A stretch of 64,000 bases of DNA. Origin: a virus. Location: positions 62,001 through 126,000 of IMG/VR virus record IMGVR_UViG_3300006086_000006; one strand, written 5' to 3'. This document shows positions 1 through 8,645 of the stretch, piece by piece (position 1 is the first letter of the stretch; each line of letters begins with the position of its first letter). Under the pieces are notes generated by a model. The model was given only the letters and a program-made list of their open reading frames with translations, was not told the DNA's origin and searched no databases. The position numbers and the translations under genes were made by a program.

Positions 1-1
1 T

Positions 2-130
2 AAACCCGCTGCGGCTAAGAAAGCTCCGGCAGCTAAACCTGCTGCAGCCAAAAAGCCAGTAGCACGTAAAGCACCAGCTAAGAAGGCTCCGGCCAAAAAA
101 GCCCCAGCTAAAGTAGCACGTCGCCGTTAA
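2..130 (+). CDS. Histone H1-like Lys/Ala/Pro-rich protein, C-terminal part
   Basis: The reading frame enters from the left edge and ends at TAA 128-130. The 42 visible residues are almost only Lys, Ala and Pro, in repeats of the AAKK/APAKK type, and end in RRR. This is the composition of bacterial and phage histone-H1-like tails that bind DNA without sequence specificity. The start and any folded domain lie outside the window, so the full size is unknown. A rho-independent terminator follows directly, so this is the last gene of its transcription unit. A DNA-condensing or virion DNA-associated role is inference. Confidence 0.75.
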   Translation, partial: KPAAAKKAPAAKPAAAKKPVARKAPAKKAPAKKAPAKVARRR

Positions 131-175
131 TAGTGTCTAGGTCGTTAATTTAATCATTAACTACCGAGCCTAATC

Positions 176-213
176 AAAAACGCACATAGGCTCAGTTCTA
201 TGTGCGTTTTTTC
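176..213 (+). terminator. Rho-independent terminator
   Basis: A stem of 13-14 bp (176-189 with 198-212) with an 8-nt loop is followed by a T run. It separates the histone-like gene from the next gene, and it argues against a start codon at 202 for that gene. Confidence 0.85.
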
Positions 214-228
214 GTATTGGAGAGCAAT

Positions 229-1239
229 ATGATTGATTTCAAGACTATAGACTCCTGCCGTACAATGGAGAGTTTCAAGTCTGCCAGATCCTATAACGAT
301 TTAGTTGTAGTTTTAAGTACCATTAATGGCAATACTGAGTCTATAGCCAATAGAGTACAAAAAGGAGCATCTGCACCTGTTTTACTACAAGGTGTAGAAT
401 CATTGGAAGAGTTCTCATATTCATTACAATTCTCGAAGACTCTTAGTGTTATAACAACAGATAACAAAACTGCGAAGTATAAGTTATTATGCTCTAAGGT
501 AGAGAACCTTGTAAACACTACTCTATCTAACGCTTACCATGCTTTAAATACATTAGGTATGCAAGTAGAGTCAGAGCAATTACAAGAATTGGCCTTTACT
601 GCTTTAAACTTCTTATCCAAATATGTTAAGGTGTACGCATCCATTATTATACCTATTAATGGAAATAATGTTACACATTATTTCATTTTAAACAACATAT
701 CTACACCATCTGGGTATATTATCAGTGAATTTATAATAGCATTAAACTCAACTAAGTTAAATAATACAGAGTCACTGACTATTAGTTTCCCATCTAAAAT
801 GTTTTTTCCAGCAGACGCTCAGCCTGTATCTAAAAAGACTGTGACGAAAGCAATAGAATCTTGTATAGGTAGTGATGTTTTGGCAATCCAAAGGTTGAAG
901 CCGGAATCGAAAAATGCTATCAACCGTATTGATAATGTGTCAGCTACTTATATAGATGATAACCATTTGGCTATAGAGTTATCGTCTGACGTATCACCTT
1001 CTGATATTAATAATGTACTTACGAAAATATTACCTATAGCGTATGTGGCACTTGGTATTACAGATCCTAGAAAGGATATCATACATCGTATGTCTGTAGC
1101 GCCTAATGGTAATAAGGTCATTAAAATCGCACTTATGGATCGTAATTTCTGTGATAGTAGCGCTATCCGCACACTCAAACGCCGATTGAATTTGGATAGC
1201 CAAACCTATAAAACTCTTTTAAGTATTACAGGACAATAA
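229..1239 (+). CDS. Hypothetical protein, probable virion or assembly protein
   Basis: 336 residues. The ATG at 229 is chosen because GGAGAG lies 5 nt upstream; an in-frame ATG at 202 would sit inside the terminator stem. I do not recognise a family. The C-terminal ~60 residues (alternating hydrophobic, an NN pair, a helix, then NGNKVIKIALM) resemble in pattern the C-terminus of the next gene, which suggests the two share a domain. It heads a string of closely spaced genes running to about 8.6 kb. Confidence 0.6.
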   Translation: MIDFKTIDSCRTMESFKSARSYNDLVVVLSTINGNTESIANRVQKGASAPVLLQGVESLEEFSYSLQFSKTLSVITTDNKTAKYKLLCSKVENLVNTTLSNAYHALNTLGMQVESEQLQELAFTALNFLSKYVKVYASIIIPINGNNVTHYFILNNISTPSGYIISEFIIALNSTKLNNTESLTISFPSKMFFPADAQPVSKKTVTKAIESCIGSDVLAIQRLKPESKNAINRIDNVSATYIDDNHLAIELSSDVSPSDINNVLTKILPIAYVALGITDPRKDIIHRMSVAPNGNKVIKIALMDRNFCDSSAIRTLKRRLNLDSQTYKTLLSITGQ

Positions 1240-1241
1240 AC

Positions 1242-2645
1242 ATGCCTCTACTAGATATTAAATCCATGATTAAACGCGCTAAAGAGTGGTTACGTTCAGC
1301 TACTATTCCTCAGCTATTGCGTTATCTTACTGGCAGAGAGGTGGAATATCAAAGTCTTATTGCGAAACTCGCGGACTTGAATACCTTAGTATCTACATCT
1401 GCCAGTGAAGATGATGACTATAAGGTTGATGTTAGTGGAGGTGGTCCAGAGTTTGGTACTAATGAGTCGCCTAAATTCAAACAACACCGCGATTTAATCT
1501 CTGGTAAAGAAACAATACAAACACATCATGGTAGAGTAGTACCTCTACAGGATTTTAAAGCTCCGAATCGTAATTCTGTGGCAAAATACGCACAGTTGAT
1601 TGATGAAGCTGAGGCTGCCATAGTTGAATTAGATATAGCGTTTGCACGTTTAAAATCATCTAAAGAAGCCTATATAAAAGATCGCATTAAATCATTGAAT
1701 GAAATTCGTGATAAGTTACAGGAAAATAAAGAACAAGCTATAGATACTATGACAGAGTTGTTTCATAAACACGCACCAGCACAAGTCATAGAATTAACTG
1801 ATAACTTGGTTATGGGTATTAATGGTGCCTTAGATAGCGATACATATTCAGGTGTAGAGCGTGGCGATTTTACTATAACTTCACATGAAACTTTTGCCGG
1901 TATTAAAAATGCAGCGATTGAGTTCACAGCGTACATTTATCTTGATGGTTTGGATAAAGATAGTTTCACAACAACTGAAATGGTATTGGCACTTACATTT
2001 GTAGTATATGAAACTGCTCAAACTAAATCTGTCATGAAGGAACGTGTGCTCACGGCTCCTGAGAAGCGCAAATTAAATGCAGTCAATAAAAGATTGGAAG
2101 CATTGAAAGGGGTTAAGACAAAAGCCGCAGCTACTGAACGCGCTGAATTGACTGACCAACTAACCGCACTTACTTCTCCAGAAGTTAAAGTTTCGGCTGA
2201 TCGTTCTTTATTTACCATGGCAATATTCTTAACAAGTTTGCCCAAATTCGCAGCACCCGGCCATTTCAATCCAGGTGTGCAGATTTCTGGTAATAGTAAT
2301 TCCAATATATCGCGCAACTTATTTAAAGAAGCTATGCAGTTGATAAGTGTTCATAGCATATTACCTCTGATTGGTCGTATCAAGATAGATAAAACTACTC
2401 AGCAATTGCGCCACAGCCCATTAACTAATGTTGGTGGTGTTGATGACGCTATCAATGACAATGGTGATATTGTATTAACGCTGGCTACAGATAACCCTAA
2501 AGTCATCCAAAACAATATCTGGCCGGATGTGTTAGTTGCTCTAAACTCTGTCATTGCTAGAACAAGGCGCGATGCTAAGTTTACGTACAAACTCGAACAG
2601 TCCGGCTCAAAACAGGTGATGCGTATATCTTACGTAAAAGGCTAA
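1242..2645 (+). CDS. Hypothetical protein with coiled-coil region
   Basis: 467 residues, 2 nt after the previous stop; AGGA at about 1230 serves as ribosome site. Residues ~110-180 and ~270-310 are rich in Lys, Glu, Leu and Ala with heptad-like spacing and are likely long helices or coiled coil. The C-terminal part has a pattern like that of the preceding protein. No catalytic motif is visible. Its position in an uninterrupted run of structural-looking genes suggests a virion or assembly role, but this is only context. Confidence 0.55.
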   Translation: MPLLDIKSMIKRAKEWLRSATIPQLLRYLTGREVEYQSLIAKLADLNTLVSTSASEDDDYKVDVSGGGPEFGTNESPKFKQHRDLISGKETIQTHHGRVVPLQDFKAPNRNSVAKYAQLIDEAEAAIVELDIAFARLKSSKEAYIKDRIKSLNEIRDKLQENKEQAIDTMTELFHKHAPAQVIELTDNLVMGINGALDSDTYSGVERGDFTITSHETFAGIKNAAIEFTAYIYLDGLDKDSFTTTEMVLALTFVVYETAQTKSVMKERVLTAPEKRKLNAVNKRLEALKGVKTKAAATERAELTDQLTALTSPEVKVSADRSLFTMAIFLTSLPKFAAPGHFNPGVQISGNSNSNISRNLFKEAMQLISVHSILPLIGRIKIDKTTQQLRHSPLTNVGGVDDAINDNGDIVLTLATDNPKVIQNNIWPDVLVALNSVIARTRRDAKFTYKLEQSGSKQVMRISYVKG

Positions 2646-2648
2646 TCT

Positions 2649-3575
2649 ATGATTTACCTTAATACATCGACAACATTTAGATTATCTGAGTGGCCCAAAT
2701 CTTGCGGTTCCACTCAGGTGTTTTTTAAACGAGACAAGTTACAGTATAACATGGTTCCACTTATTGATTACTTGTCTAAGACTTTGTATGATATAGGTAA
2801 AGCATTTGTATATCGCACCACATTTAGTTTGACAAACATAGTTAGTCCAGTATCTGGACTTAGTTATGGTTACAATGATATTCCAAGTTATCGTATGTTA
2901 CGACTTAGTCCTATAGTGTGTTCATTTGCGTTTCGTTACAACAATAAATACGTTGCTAAGAAAGAGCCTCGCTATTGTATTAACGCTTATCCTCACGTTA
3001 ATCTTTGGGGTAGTACATTGCGAACCTCTTCTGATTTTATGACTATCAGTATACCTAGAAGCGTAATAAAAGAGTGCGGTATCTGGGCACCTAACATGCG
3101 TGAAGTGCAATGGTTGTATTATCTGATTGGTGCTTTTTCTAAAGGATTTGTCAATCGTTGTAACTACTATGATCCTAATACTTATGATTTTAAATCACTA
3201 GTAAATAACAAGCAAGCCATTTTGTATGTAGGTTTACCCTCACTGTTTAGCAAGTATGAATATGCTGATTGGATTTATTCGGATCGTGCTTGGCAATCAA
3301 TGCCCAATGCATTACATCCAAGTGCTGCTGATGACATTTTTTGTGCCTTCTATTGTCGCTATCTTCGTAGACATTGGAAGAAATACTCTACTGCAAATGT
3401 TATTGAGATCGAGAAGCGCATTCGTACCTATGTACATAATCAAGTTCTGGACTGTTTATCATTAGGTCAAGATAAAGCTGGCGTTATTACACGAATGGTA
3501 GAGTTCAATTATAACTTACCTGCCATGACGCAGGTTGATGCGTATACTGATAAACTTCTGGAGTTTTATAAATGA
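2649..3575 (+). CDS. Hypothetical protein
   Basis: 308 residues, rich in Tyr, Arg and Asn, with no signal peptide, no membrane segment and no motif that I recognise. It starts 3 nt after the previous stop and ends in an ATGA overlap with the next gene, so translation is probably coupled. The aromatic content would fit a head-tail connector or tail component, but nothing specific supports this. Confidence 0.5.
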   Translation: MIYLNTSTTFRLSEWPKSCGSTQVFFKRDKLQYNMVPLIDYLSKTLYDIGKAFVYRTTFSLTNIVSPVSGLSYGYNDIPSYRMLRLSPIVCSFAFRYNNKYVAKKEPRYCINAYPHVNLWGSTLRTSSDFMTISIPRSVIKECGIWAPNMREVQWLYYLIGAFSKGFVNRCNYYDPNTYDFKSLVNNKQAILYVGLPSLFSKYEYADWIYSDRAWQSMPNALHPSAADDIFCAFYCRYLRRHWKKYSTANVIEIEKRIRTYVHNQVLDCLSLGQDKAGVITRMVEFNYNLPAMTQVDAYTDKLLEFYK

Positions 3576-4798
3576 GTATAGTAACAGAAGGTGAACGTAT
3601 TGTACTTGTTGAATCATTTGTGGATGATTTCGATGACCCGTTGGAATTAGCTAATACTGAACAGGGTCCTTATGTCACCATATTAGATGAGAATAAAGAC
3701 ACTGTATTAGAAGCAATTGCTATACCTGATATTAACGGAGCTCCTGGTGATTGGTCTGCGACAATAACAATTCCTATTATGGGGTTGGAACGCAGATCCG
3801 AATTTGTTGCTGTATTTAAGTTTAAGACAGCCGAAGGTGATGTACATAAAACAAAACAATCATTTCACGTTGATCCATCGCAAGAAACGCGAGAAACCGA
3901 TATTGTTATGGTTATAGGTAGAGATAAGCGCATAGAGTTCTCACTACCTGTTGAATACGTACCGCCCATAGCTGCTATTCCAGCAAATATAAGCACTTCC
4001 ACACCAGCCCAGCCTGCTATTCCCGGAGATAGCTTATTACTATCACTGTATATGAATAACACACCATTATATGGAGTGGATGGTTTATTAGCTTCTGATA
4101 CAACGTCTGGTGTAAACGTAACACCTCACATAGGTAAGACAACTATACAAGCCCCGGCTATCGTTGGTAGAAATCAGTTAGAACCAATGGCATTGCTTGT
4201 AGATTATAAAACACCCCAACAATCTTTACCGAAGACATTCACATTTAAAGTATGGGCAGTCACACCATCAATCTTAGTAGCTGCTAGCCAGTTAGAAGAT
4301 TTCATAAATAAAGCTCATGCAAAGAACGTAATTCCCGAGCTTGCTTACACGCAAGCTGATTTAATACAATATCTGCATCGTGGTTTAGCTTTGTTGAATT
4401 CATTCCCACCACAATTGAGTTCTTTTACTGGGATGAATATGCAAGGTATGATTCTTGACGGTTGGTTGATGTGTTCTAGTTACTACGCATTGGCTTCGCA
4501 ACTACAAGCAGAAGGTGCAATGGCATTTGATTTCAGTGGACAGTCAGTTTCATTGAATGTAGATAGAACACCAGCTATTGAAAGTGCTTTAGGTAGAGTA
4601 GAGAGTGCTCTATCAGATAGATTAAAACCAATGAAACAGCTATTAGCTAAAGCTGGTGCTACTAGTGGTGATGGTAGTATAGGTGGACAAGTTATTAATG
4701 GTTCTACAAACTTGGGTACATTGGGTGTTATCAATGCTCCTACAACTCGTGTGTTCTATGGCGGACAACGTGGTTCTTGGGCACAACAACTGGTTTAA
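3572..4798 (+). CDS. Probable virion structural protein with N-terminal beta-sandwich
   Basis: 408 residues. The first ~110 residues have the alternating strand pattern of an Ig-like domain. Residues ~215-290 are helical, and the C-terminal ~60 are Gly/Asn/Thr-rich with RGSWAQ near the end, typical of structural proteins. The start overlaps the previous stop by 4 nt. There are no catalytic motifs. A neck, head or tail component is inferred from composition and neighbours. Confidence 0.5.
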   Translation: MSIVTEGERIVLVESFVDDFDDPLELANTEQGPYVTILDENKDTVLEAIAIPDINGAPGDWSATITIPIMGLERRSEFVAVFKFKTAEGDVHKTKQSFHVDPSQETRETDIVMVIGRDKRIEFSLPVEYVPPIAAIPANISTSTPAQPAIPGDSLLLSLYMNNTPLYGVDGLLASDTTSGVNVTPHIGKTTIQAPAIVGRNQLEPMALLVDYKTPQQSLPKTFTFKVWAVTPSILVAASQLEDFINKAHAKNVIPELAYTQADLIQYLHRGLALLNSFPPQLSSFTGMNMQGMILDGWLMCSSYYALASQLQAEGAMAFDFSGQSVSLNVDRTPAIESALGRVESALSDRLKPMKQLLAKAGATSGDGSIGGQVINGSTNLGTLGVINAPTTRVFYGGQRGSWAQQLV

Positions 4799-4843
4799 AG
4801 TAATTTAATTCGCTATAGCAAGCATATCCTAGGAGATTTTCCA

Positions 4844-5713
4844 ATGAGTACATTGAATCAAAACCGTACGCACGTTAATGCCTTAATTGGTCAGCTACAT
4901 GCGAACAAAACCCCTGTTGTAAAAGTTGTTTCTGTCGATCCTACTACGAATCGTGGTTTTGCACGAGTTGTAGCTACCATAACAAAATCAACTGTTAAAG
5001 ATGGTGCTCATGCACTTTCTGCAATTGCGTCAAAACTCGGTAACAAAATGCGTATCGTTCCTGAATCGTTTTCAGTATTAGCTTCTGATGCGATTAACGT
5101 AACATTGACTGGTATTCTTTCGGCTAATCCTGAAAGTGTTGCATATTCAGAAGGCTTACCTGGCTTCCGTGCAGTTGCCGGTAATATGTTTCTTGACGAT
5201 AGTGACAACGCTTGGACATTACAGAAAACTGTTGCCGGTGATGTGTTAATCCGCGCACGTACTCGTGAAGATGATGACATTATTTCTGATGTTATGCAGT
5301 CTGTATCCAGTGCTGGTGTAGGTACTTCATCTGCTGCAGGACTTCAAAACTATCAAGCTATTGCAGGCAATCTAAACAAACTTTCTGGTGGTGACTTCGT
5401 TGTATACGTTGATCCTAATCGTGAAGAAGTTGTGTTCGGTGCAGTTGCTGCCGCTGTTGTTGAAGACGGTAAATCAGAGAAGTTGTGTGTAGTTGCCAAT
5501 GGTGATACTGAGCACACTATTATCGACCGTAAACTGGTTCTAGCTTTGGCTAGTGATGTTGAGTTCAATGATGAAGGTCTTATGCAAGAGAGTACCTCTG
5601 CGGCAGGACACTCAATCGAAGAAATCATATCTTATTACAGCCGTATGTTCCAACGCGATCCAAGTTACTTCGAGAAATTTATCTCTCGCTGGAAACAACA
5701 CTCGTTTCAATAA
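4844..5713 (+). CDS. Hypothetical protein, probable virion protein
   Basis: 289 residues, behind a strong ribosome site (AGGAG 8-9 nt upstream) and a 45-nt spacer. The protein is Ala/Val/Ser-rich with alternating strands. Its last ~40 residues are helical and aromatic (YYSRMFQRDPSYFEKF). A terminator follows, so it closes this transcription unit. The strong ribosome site and terminator fit an abundant product. No family recognised. Confidence 0.5.
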   Translation: MSTLNQNRTHVNALIGQLHANKTPVVKVVSVDPTTNRGFARVVATITKSTVKDGAHALSAIASKLGNKMRIVPESFSVLASDAINVTLTGILSANPESVAYSEGLPGFRAVAGNMFLDDSDNAWTLQKTVAGDVLIRARTREDDDIISDVMQSVSSAGVGTSSAAGLQNYQAIAGNLNKLSGGDFVVYVDPNREEVVFGAVAAAVVEDGKSEKLCVVANGDTEHTIIDRKLVLALASDVEFNDEGLMQESTSAAGHSIEEIISYYSRMFQRDPSYFEKFISRWKQHSFQ

Positions 5714-5722
5714 GATGTACTA

Positions 5723-5747
5723 AAAACGGGTCCTAGTGGCCCGTTTT
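5723..5747 (+). terminator. Rho-independent terminator
   Basis: An 8-bp stem (5723-5730 with 5740-5747, AAAACGGG/CCCGTTTT) with a 9-nt loop; the T run forms the 3' arm. It lies in the 52-nt gap between two genes. Confidence 0.75.
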
Positions 5748-5765
5748 ACGTTTGGAGTGTGAAAT

Positions 5766-6248
5766 ATGTTGATTAGTATATCGAAAAGCGTTTCACGTTT
5801 CTTGTATGGGTTGAAGTTAAAACCTTTACCTGAAACTAATCTACCTCCAGGTAAGATTGATTTTATTCCGCTCAAGAAAGCCCGTACAATGACTATAGAA
5901 GATGAGCGTGAGTACACATACGGTATTGTTGTGTACGATAGACCTCTAACGCATATAGAATTGGAACGTCACGGCTTAACCGATTTAAACAATGCTTCTG
6001 AAACAACTATTTGGAATGCATTTGTTACGTTTGTGCGCGAGATACGTCATGTATCACCTACGTACAGAATAGAAAACTTCATTGCAGATTATCTACGCAG
6101 TGATGGTCAAAGAGTAGCTGAGAATCCATTATATAAGTATGTGCAGCCCAACTCACCTCTTATTTATTCTTATTTACGTAAGTTTACAAAATATAAACCC
6201 GACTATGAAGGGTTAAAAGAGTTCTGGGCGTCTTTGGAGAAACGGTGA
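5766..6248 (+). CDS. Hypothetical protein
   Basis: 160 residues with a ribosome site TTGGAG 8 nt upstream. It has a basic N-terminus and a central helical region with many Tyr, Glu and Arg. No family is recognised. Its TGA overlaps the ATG of the next gene (TGATG), which indicates coupled translation, so the two products may act together. Confidence 0.5.
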   Translation: MLISISKSVSRFLYGLKLKPLPETNLPPGKIDFIPLKKARTMTIEDEREYTYGIVVYDRPLTHIELERHGLTDLNNASETTIWNAFVTFVREIRHVSPTYRIENFIADYLRSDGQRVAENPLYKYVQPNSPLIYSYLRKFTKYKPDYEGLKEFWASLEKR

Positions 6249-7144
6249 TGGTTAAGCGCAGTGATGACGAAGGTATTGACGTTAGTTTTGGTAAGGTTAT
6301 TAATCGTGATATAGACGAAGATGCACGTAGACGTAGAGGTACTTCCTCGAAAAGTAGCAAAGCAAAGCAACGCCTACGTGAAACAAAAACTGAAGCCGAA
6401 GAACGTATTACCAAACGAAAATCTACTGAGCGCGAAGAAGGTTATAAGAAGCGCGATAAAGAGCGCGATGCTAAAAAGAAAAAGACGAAAGAACCTGCTG
6501 TAAAAGAACGCGCTTCCACCAAATCTGTTTCTGAGAAAAAGAAAAAACCTAGAAAGACAACAGGGGAATTGTTGTCCGAAGGTAAACTAGATCGTGCTAA
6601 GAAACGATTAGATAAGTTTACTGGAAAAGCACTTGCAGTTATTGGTAAGATACAAGGCGGTGATAGTGAGTCGTTGCAAGGGCAATTAATGCCTCTTGGG
6701 GCTGTCACAAGTGAATCAGAATTCTTAAACGAATATGGTCGCATCTACGGTAATCTTCAAACGATTATGCGTAAGATGGAAACAAACATGCTCGATCCTG
6801 AAAAGGAATATGTTAGCAGTAAAGATGTATATGCCTTGTCCACACTATATAGCCAGATGCGTGAAACTATTGCAGATATGCGCTCGATTAAAGATATGCA
6901 AGCGCAAGCACATAGCTTGTCCGTAGAAGTTATTGATCCTGTTATGCGAGCTACTGGTGAAGGTATTTTGGACTTTTACTACAAGACAGGTCAAATCGTG
7001 CGACAGTATGTTTCAGATGCTCGCGTCATTGAAGTTATTGATGCGGCATTGAAATTGAACGCTGCCGAACAAGGTCAAAAGATCCAAGCTGAGTTTGAAC
7101 TAGCTAAATCTCGCATTATTGACGTATTGAATGGTACTAAATAA
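6248..7144 (+). CDS. Highly charged protein with basic N-terminal tail and helical C-terminal half
   Basis: 298 residues. Residues ~25-115 are extremely rich in Lys, Arg and Glu (RRRR, KKKK, EKKKK runs) and probably disordered or a charged coil able to bind nucleic acid. Residues ~115-298 look folded and all-helical. ATG at 6248 is taken because it overlaps the preceding stop; the GTG one codon earlier is less likely. A DNA-associated packaging or core protein is possible, but no terminase small-subunit motif can be seen. Confidence 0.5.
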   Translation: MVKRSDDEGIDVSFGKVINRDIDEDARRRRGTSSKSSKAKQRLRETKTEAEERITKRKSTEREEGYKKRDKERDAKKKKTKEPAVKERASTKSVSEKKKKPRKTTGELLSEGKLDRAKKRLDKFTGKALAVIGKIQGGDSESLQGQLMPLGAVTSESEFLNEYGRIYGNLQTIMRKMETNMLDPEKEYVSSKDVYALSTLYSQMRETIADMRSIKDMQAQAHSLSVEVIDPVMRATGEGILDFYYKTGQIVRQYVSDARVIEVIDAALKLNAAEQGQKIQAEFELAKSRIIDVLNGTK

Positions 7145-7467
7145 TGAAACGAATAGGTCCTCCGAAAATAGGTGTTGCTAAAGTTGCTAAGATACGCCGC
7201 ACATCTACACAGGCATACGGTACTCGCAGTGACTGGAGTATTATATCTGCTGCTGTCAAGAAACGCGACGGACATAAATGTAGACTGTGCCCAAGAGTAA
7301 CCTATTTGCAAGTAGATCACATAATACCTATATCTAAAGGCGGTCAAACGGTAATGACTAACTTATGGACCTTATGTGATATATGCCATTCAAAACGTCC
7401 TAGTAGTAAGTGTGCCAAGCACTTAATTCTACACCAGCGTAATAAAGATAAGGGGAAACGATTGTGA
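7144..7467 (+). CDS. HNH endonuclease
   Basis: 107 residues. The HNH core is visible: a zinc knuckle pair C46-x2-C49 and C78-x2-C81, the catalytic DH at 58-59, and Asn 73 in the pattern DHIIPISKGG..-TNL. It starts in a TAATG overlap. Proteins of this size and type are often found with phage packaging genes, where they nick DNA next to terminase, or as free-standing homing endonucleases; the sequence does not say which. There is no extra DNA-binding module. Confidence 0.85.
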   Translation: MKRIGPPKIGVAKVAKIRRTSTQAYGTRSDWSIISAAVKKRDGHKCRLCPRVTYLQVDHIIPISKGGQTVMTNLWTLCDICHSKRPSSKCAKHLILHQRNKDKGKRL

Positions 7468-8186
7468 AACTCAGCGTTTCTAGTAAACTACGTTCCGTAT
7501 TAAATATTTTAGGCGTTACAGGATTTTCATTGCGAGAAGCCTTTCCAACCGTGTTAGATGAACAATATCGTGTTGTCTGGAAAAAGTTTATTAAGACAAC
7601 CGCAGCTAAAGAATTAGCGAAGAATAAGCACTATGGAAAAGTTAGGGTGTGCTCTGCGTTTGTCTCCTATATATCAAGTATGGATGATAAATGCTGGCGC
7701 GATGTTAGTGTAAATATACAAGAGTTGAATATGTTGAACGTAACTAGCTACTACGCGCGTATTCGAGACCTGTTACACAGAAAAGGTTTTTCTTCATTAC
7801 GGAAGATACGGCAAACAAACGAAGTGGAATTCCATGATAACGATTTTATACGAGGAGTCACTGGAATTAAATATACAGGGTATGTTATCTTGACACCAAA
7901 TGGTCGTCAAACCCTACAACAGTTTCTGGAGACCTTAGTTCCCAGCACATTCAGATCATTTCCTGTCGAGTTTATGAAATCACCCAAACTTGACACAGTA
8001 TTAGCAAGCAAACAAAATTGGTATCAATTCTATACAGATAAGAATATCAATGTAGAAATTGCCAGAGCCAGCATGAATATGCTTGTTGTACGGTATGATA
8101 TACGTCCTGATGCGATTGCCTTTTATGGAAATAAATCAACTTCCGCAGCATATACGTATCTAAACAAATTTGTAGAATCTATATAG
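7464..8186 (+). CDS. Hypothetical protein
   Basis: 240 residues, overlapping the HNH gene by 4 nt (GTGA). Basic, with many Lys, Arg and Tyr. No recognised domain. It ends in TAG. The tight coupling to the HNH gene may mean joint expression, nothing more. Confidence 0.45.
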   Translation: MKLSVSSKLRSVLNILGVTGFSLREAFPTVLDEQYRVVWKKFIKTTAAKELAKNKHYGKVRVCSAFVSYISSMDDKCWRDVSVNIQELNMLNVTSYYARIRDLLHRKGFSSLRKIRQTNEVEFHDNDFIRGVTGIKYTGYVILTPNGRQTLQQFLETLVPSTFRSFPVEFMKSPKLDTVLASKQNWYQFYTDKNINVEIARASMNMLVVRYDIRPDAIAFYGNKSTSAAYTYLNKFVESI

Positions 8187-8197
8187 GAGTCCAGATA

Positions 8198-8644
8198 ATG
8201 TCAAAATCGTTGCAATCTGTTCTCGATAAGTTACGCGCGGCTTCTCCTGCGGCGCAATCGCTTATCGAACAACGTATGCCCGGCTTTTTAAGTCTTAGTG
8301 CTGATGAAGTGGAGACAGCAGCAACAGCCAATATAGATAAGTTGGTTGAAACCTTAGCCGCTACAGTCGAGTATCAAGATAAGCAAATAGCCGAACTTTC
8401 TGAACAGATAAAAGTTCCAGATACTGACTTATCGAAAGATTTAGAAAATTTCGCATCCAGACTTAAAGGTCTTAGTGTAGGTACTCTTGTGCTATTCTAC
8501 GATGAGAAATGTTTAGCTCCGTATAAGAAAGAAACTCGCCTAGGAGTATGTAGTGTATTGGTAGAATACGCACAATCTCAAAATGATAAACCTTCACCAG
8601 TATGGCTGAACGTGGTATCTAACCACGGTGCGCTAGGAGAATAA
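8198..8644 (+). CDS. Hypothetical small helical protein
   Basis: 148 residues with a ribosome site TAGGAG upstream. Residues 1-90 are helical and acidic, with a coiled-coil-like stretch around LAATVEYQDKQIAELSEQI. The C-terminal ~50 residues look like a small beta domain. It lies 1 nt before the giant helicase gene and may be its partner. No family recognised. Confidence 0.5.
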   Translation: MSKSLQSVLDKLRAASPAAQSLIEQRMPGFLSLSADEVETAATANIDKLVETLAATVEYQDKQIAELSEQIKVPDTDLSKDLENFASRLKGLSVGTLVLFYDEKCLAPYKKETRLGVCSVLVEYAQSQNDKPSPVWLNVVSNHGALGE

Positions 8645-8645
8645 T

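Noticed and set aside
202-228. Start of the first complete gene at ATG 202
   Set aside because: It lies in the terminator stem and has no ribosome site; ATG 229 has GGAGAG at the right distance.
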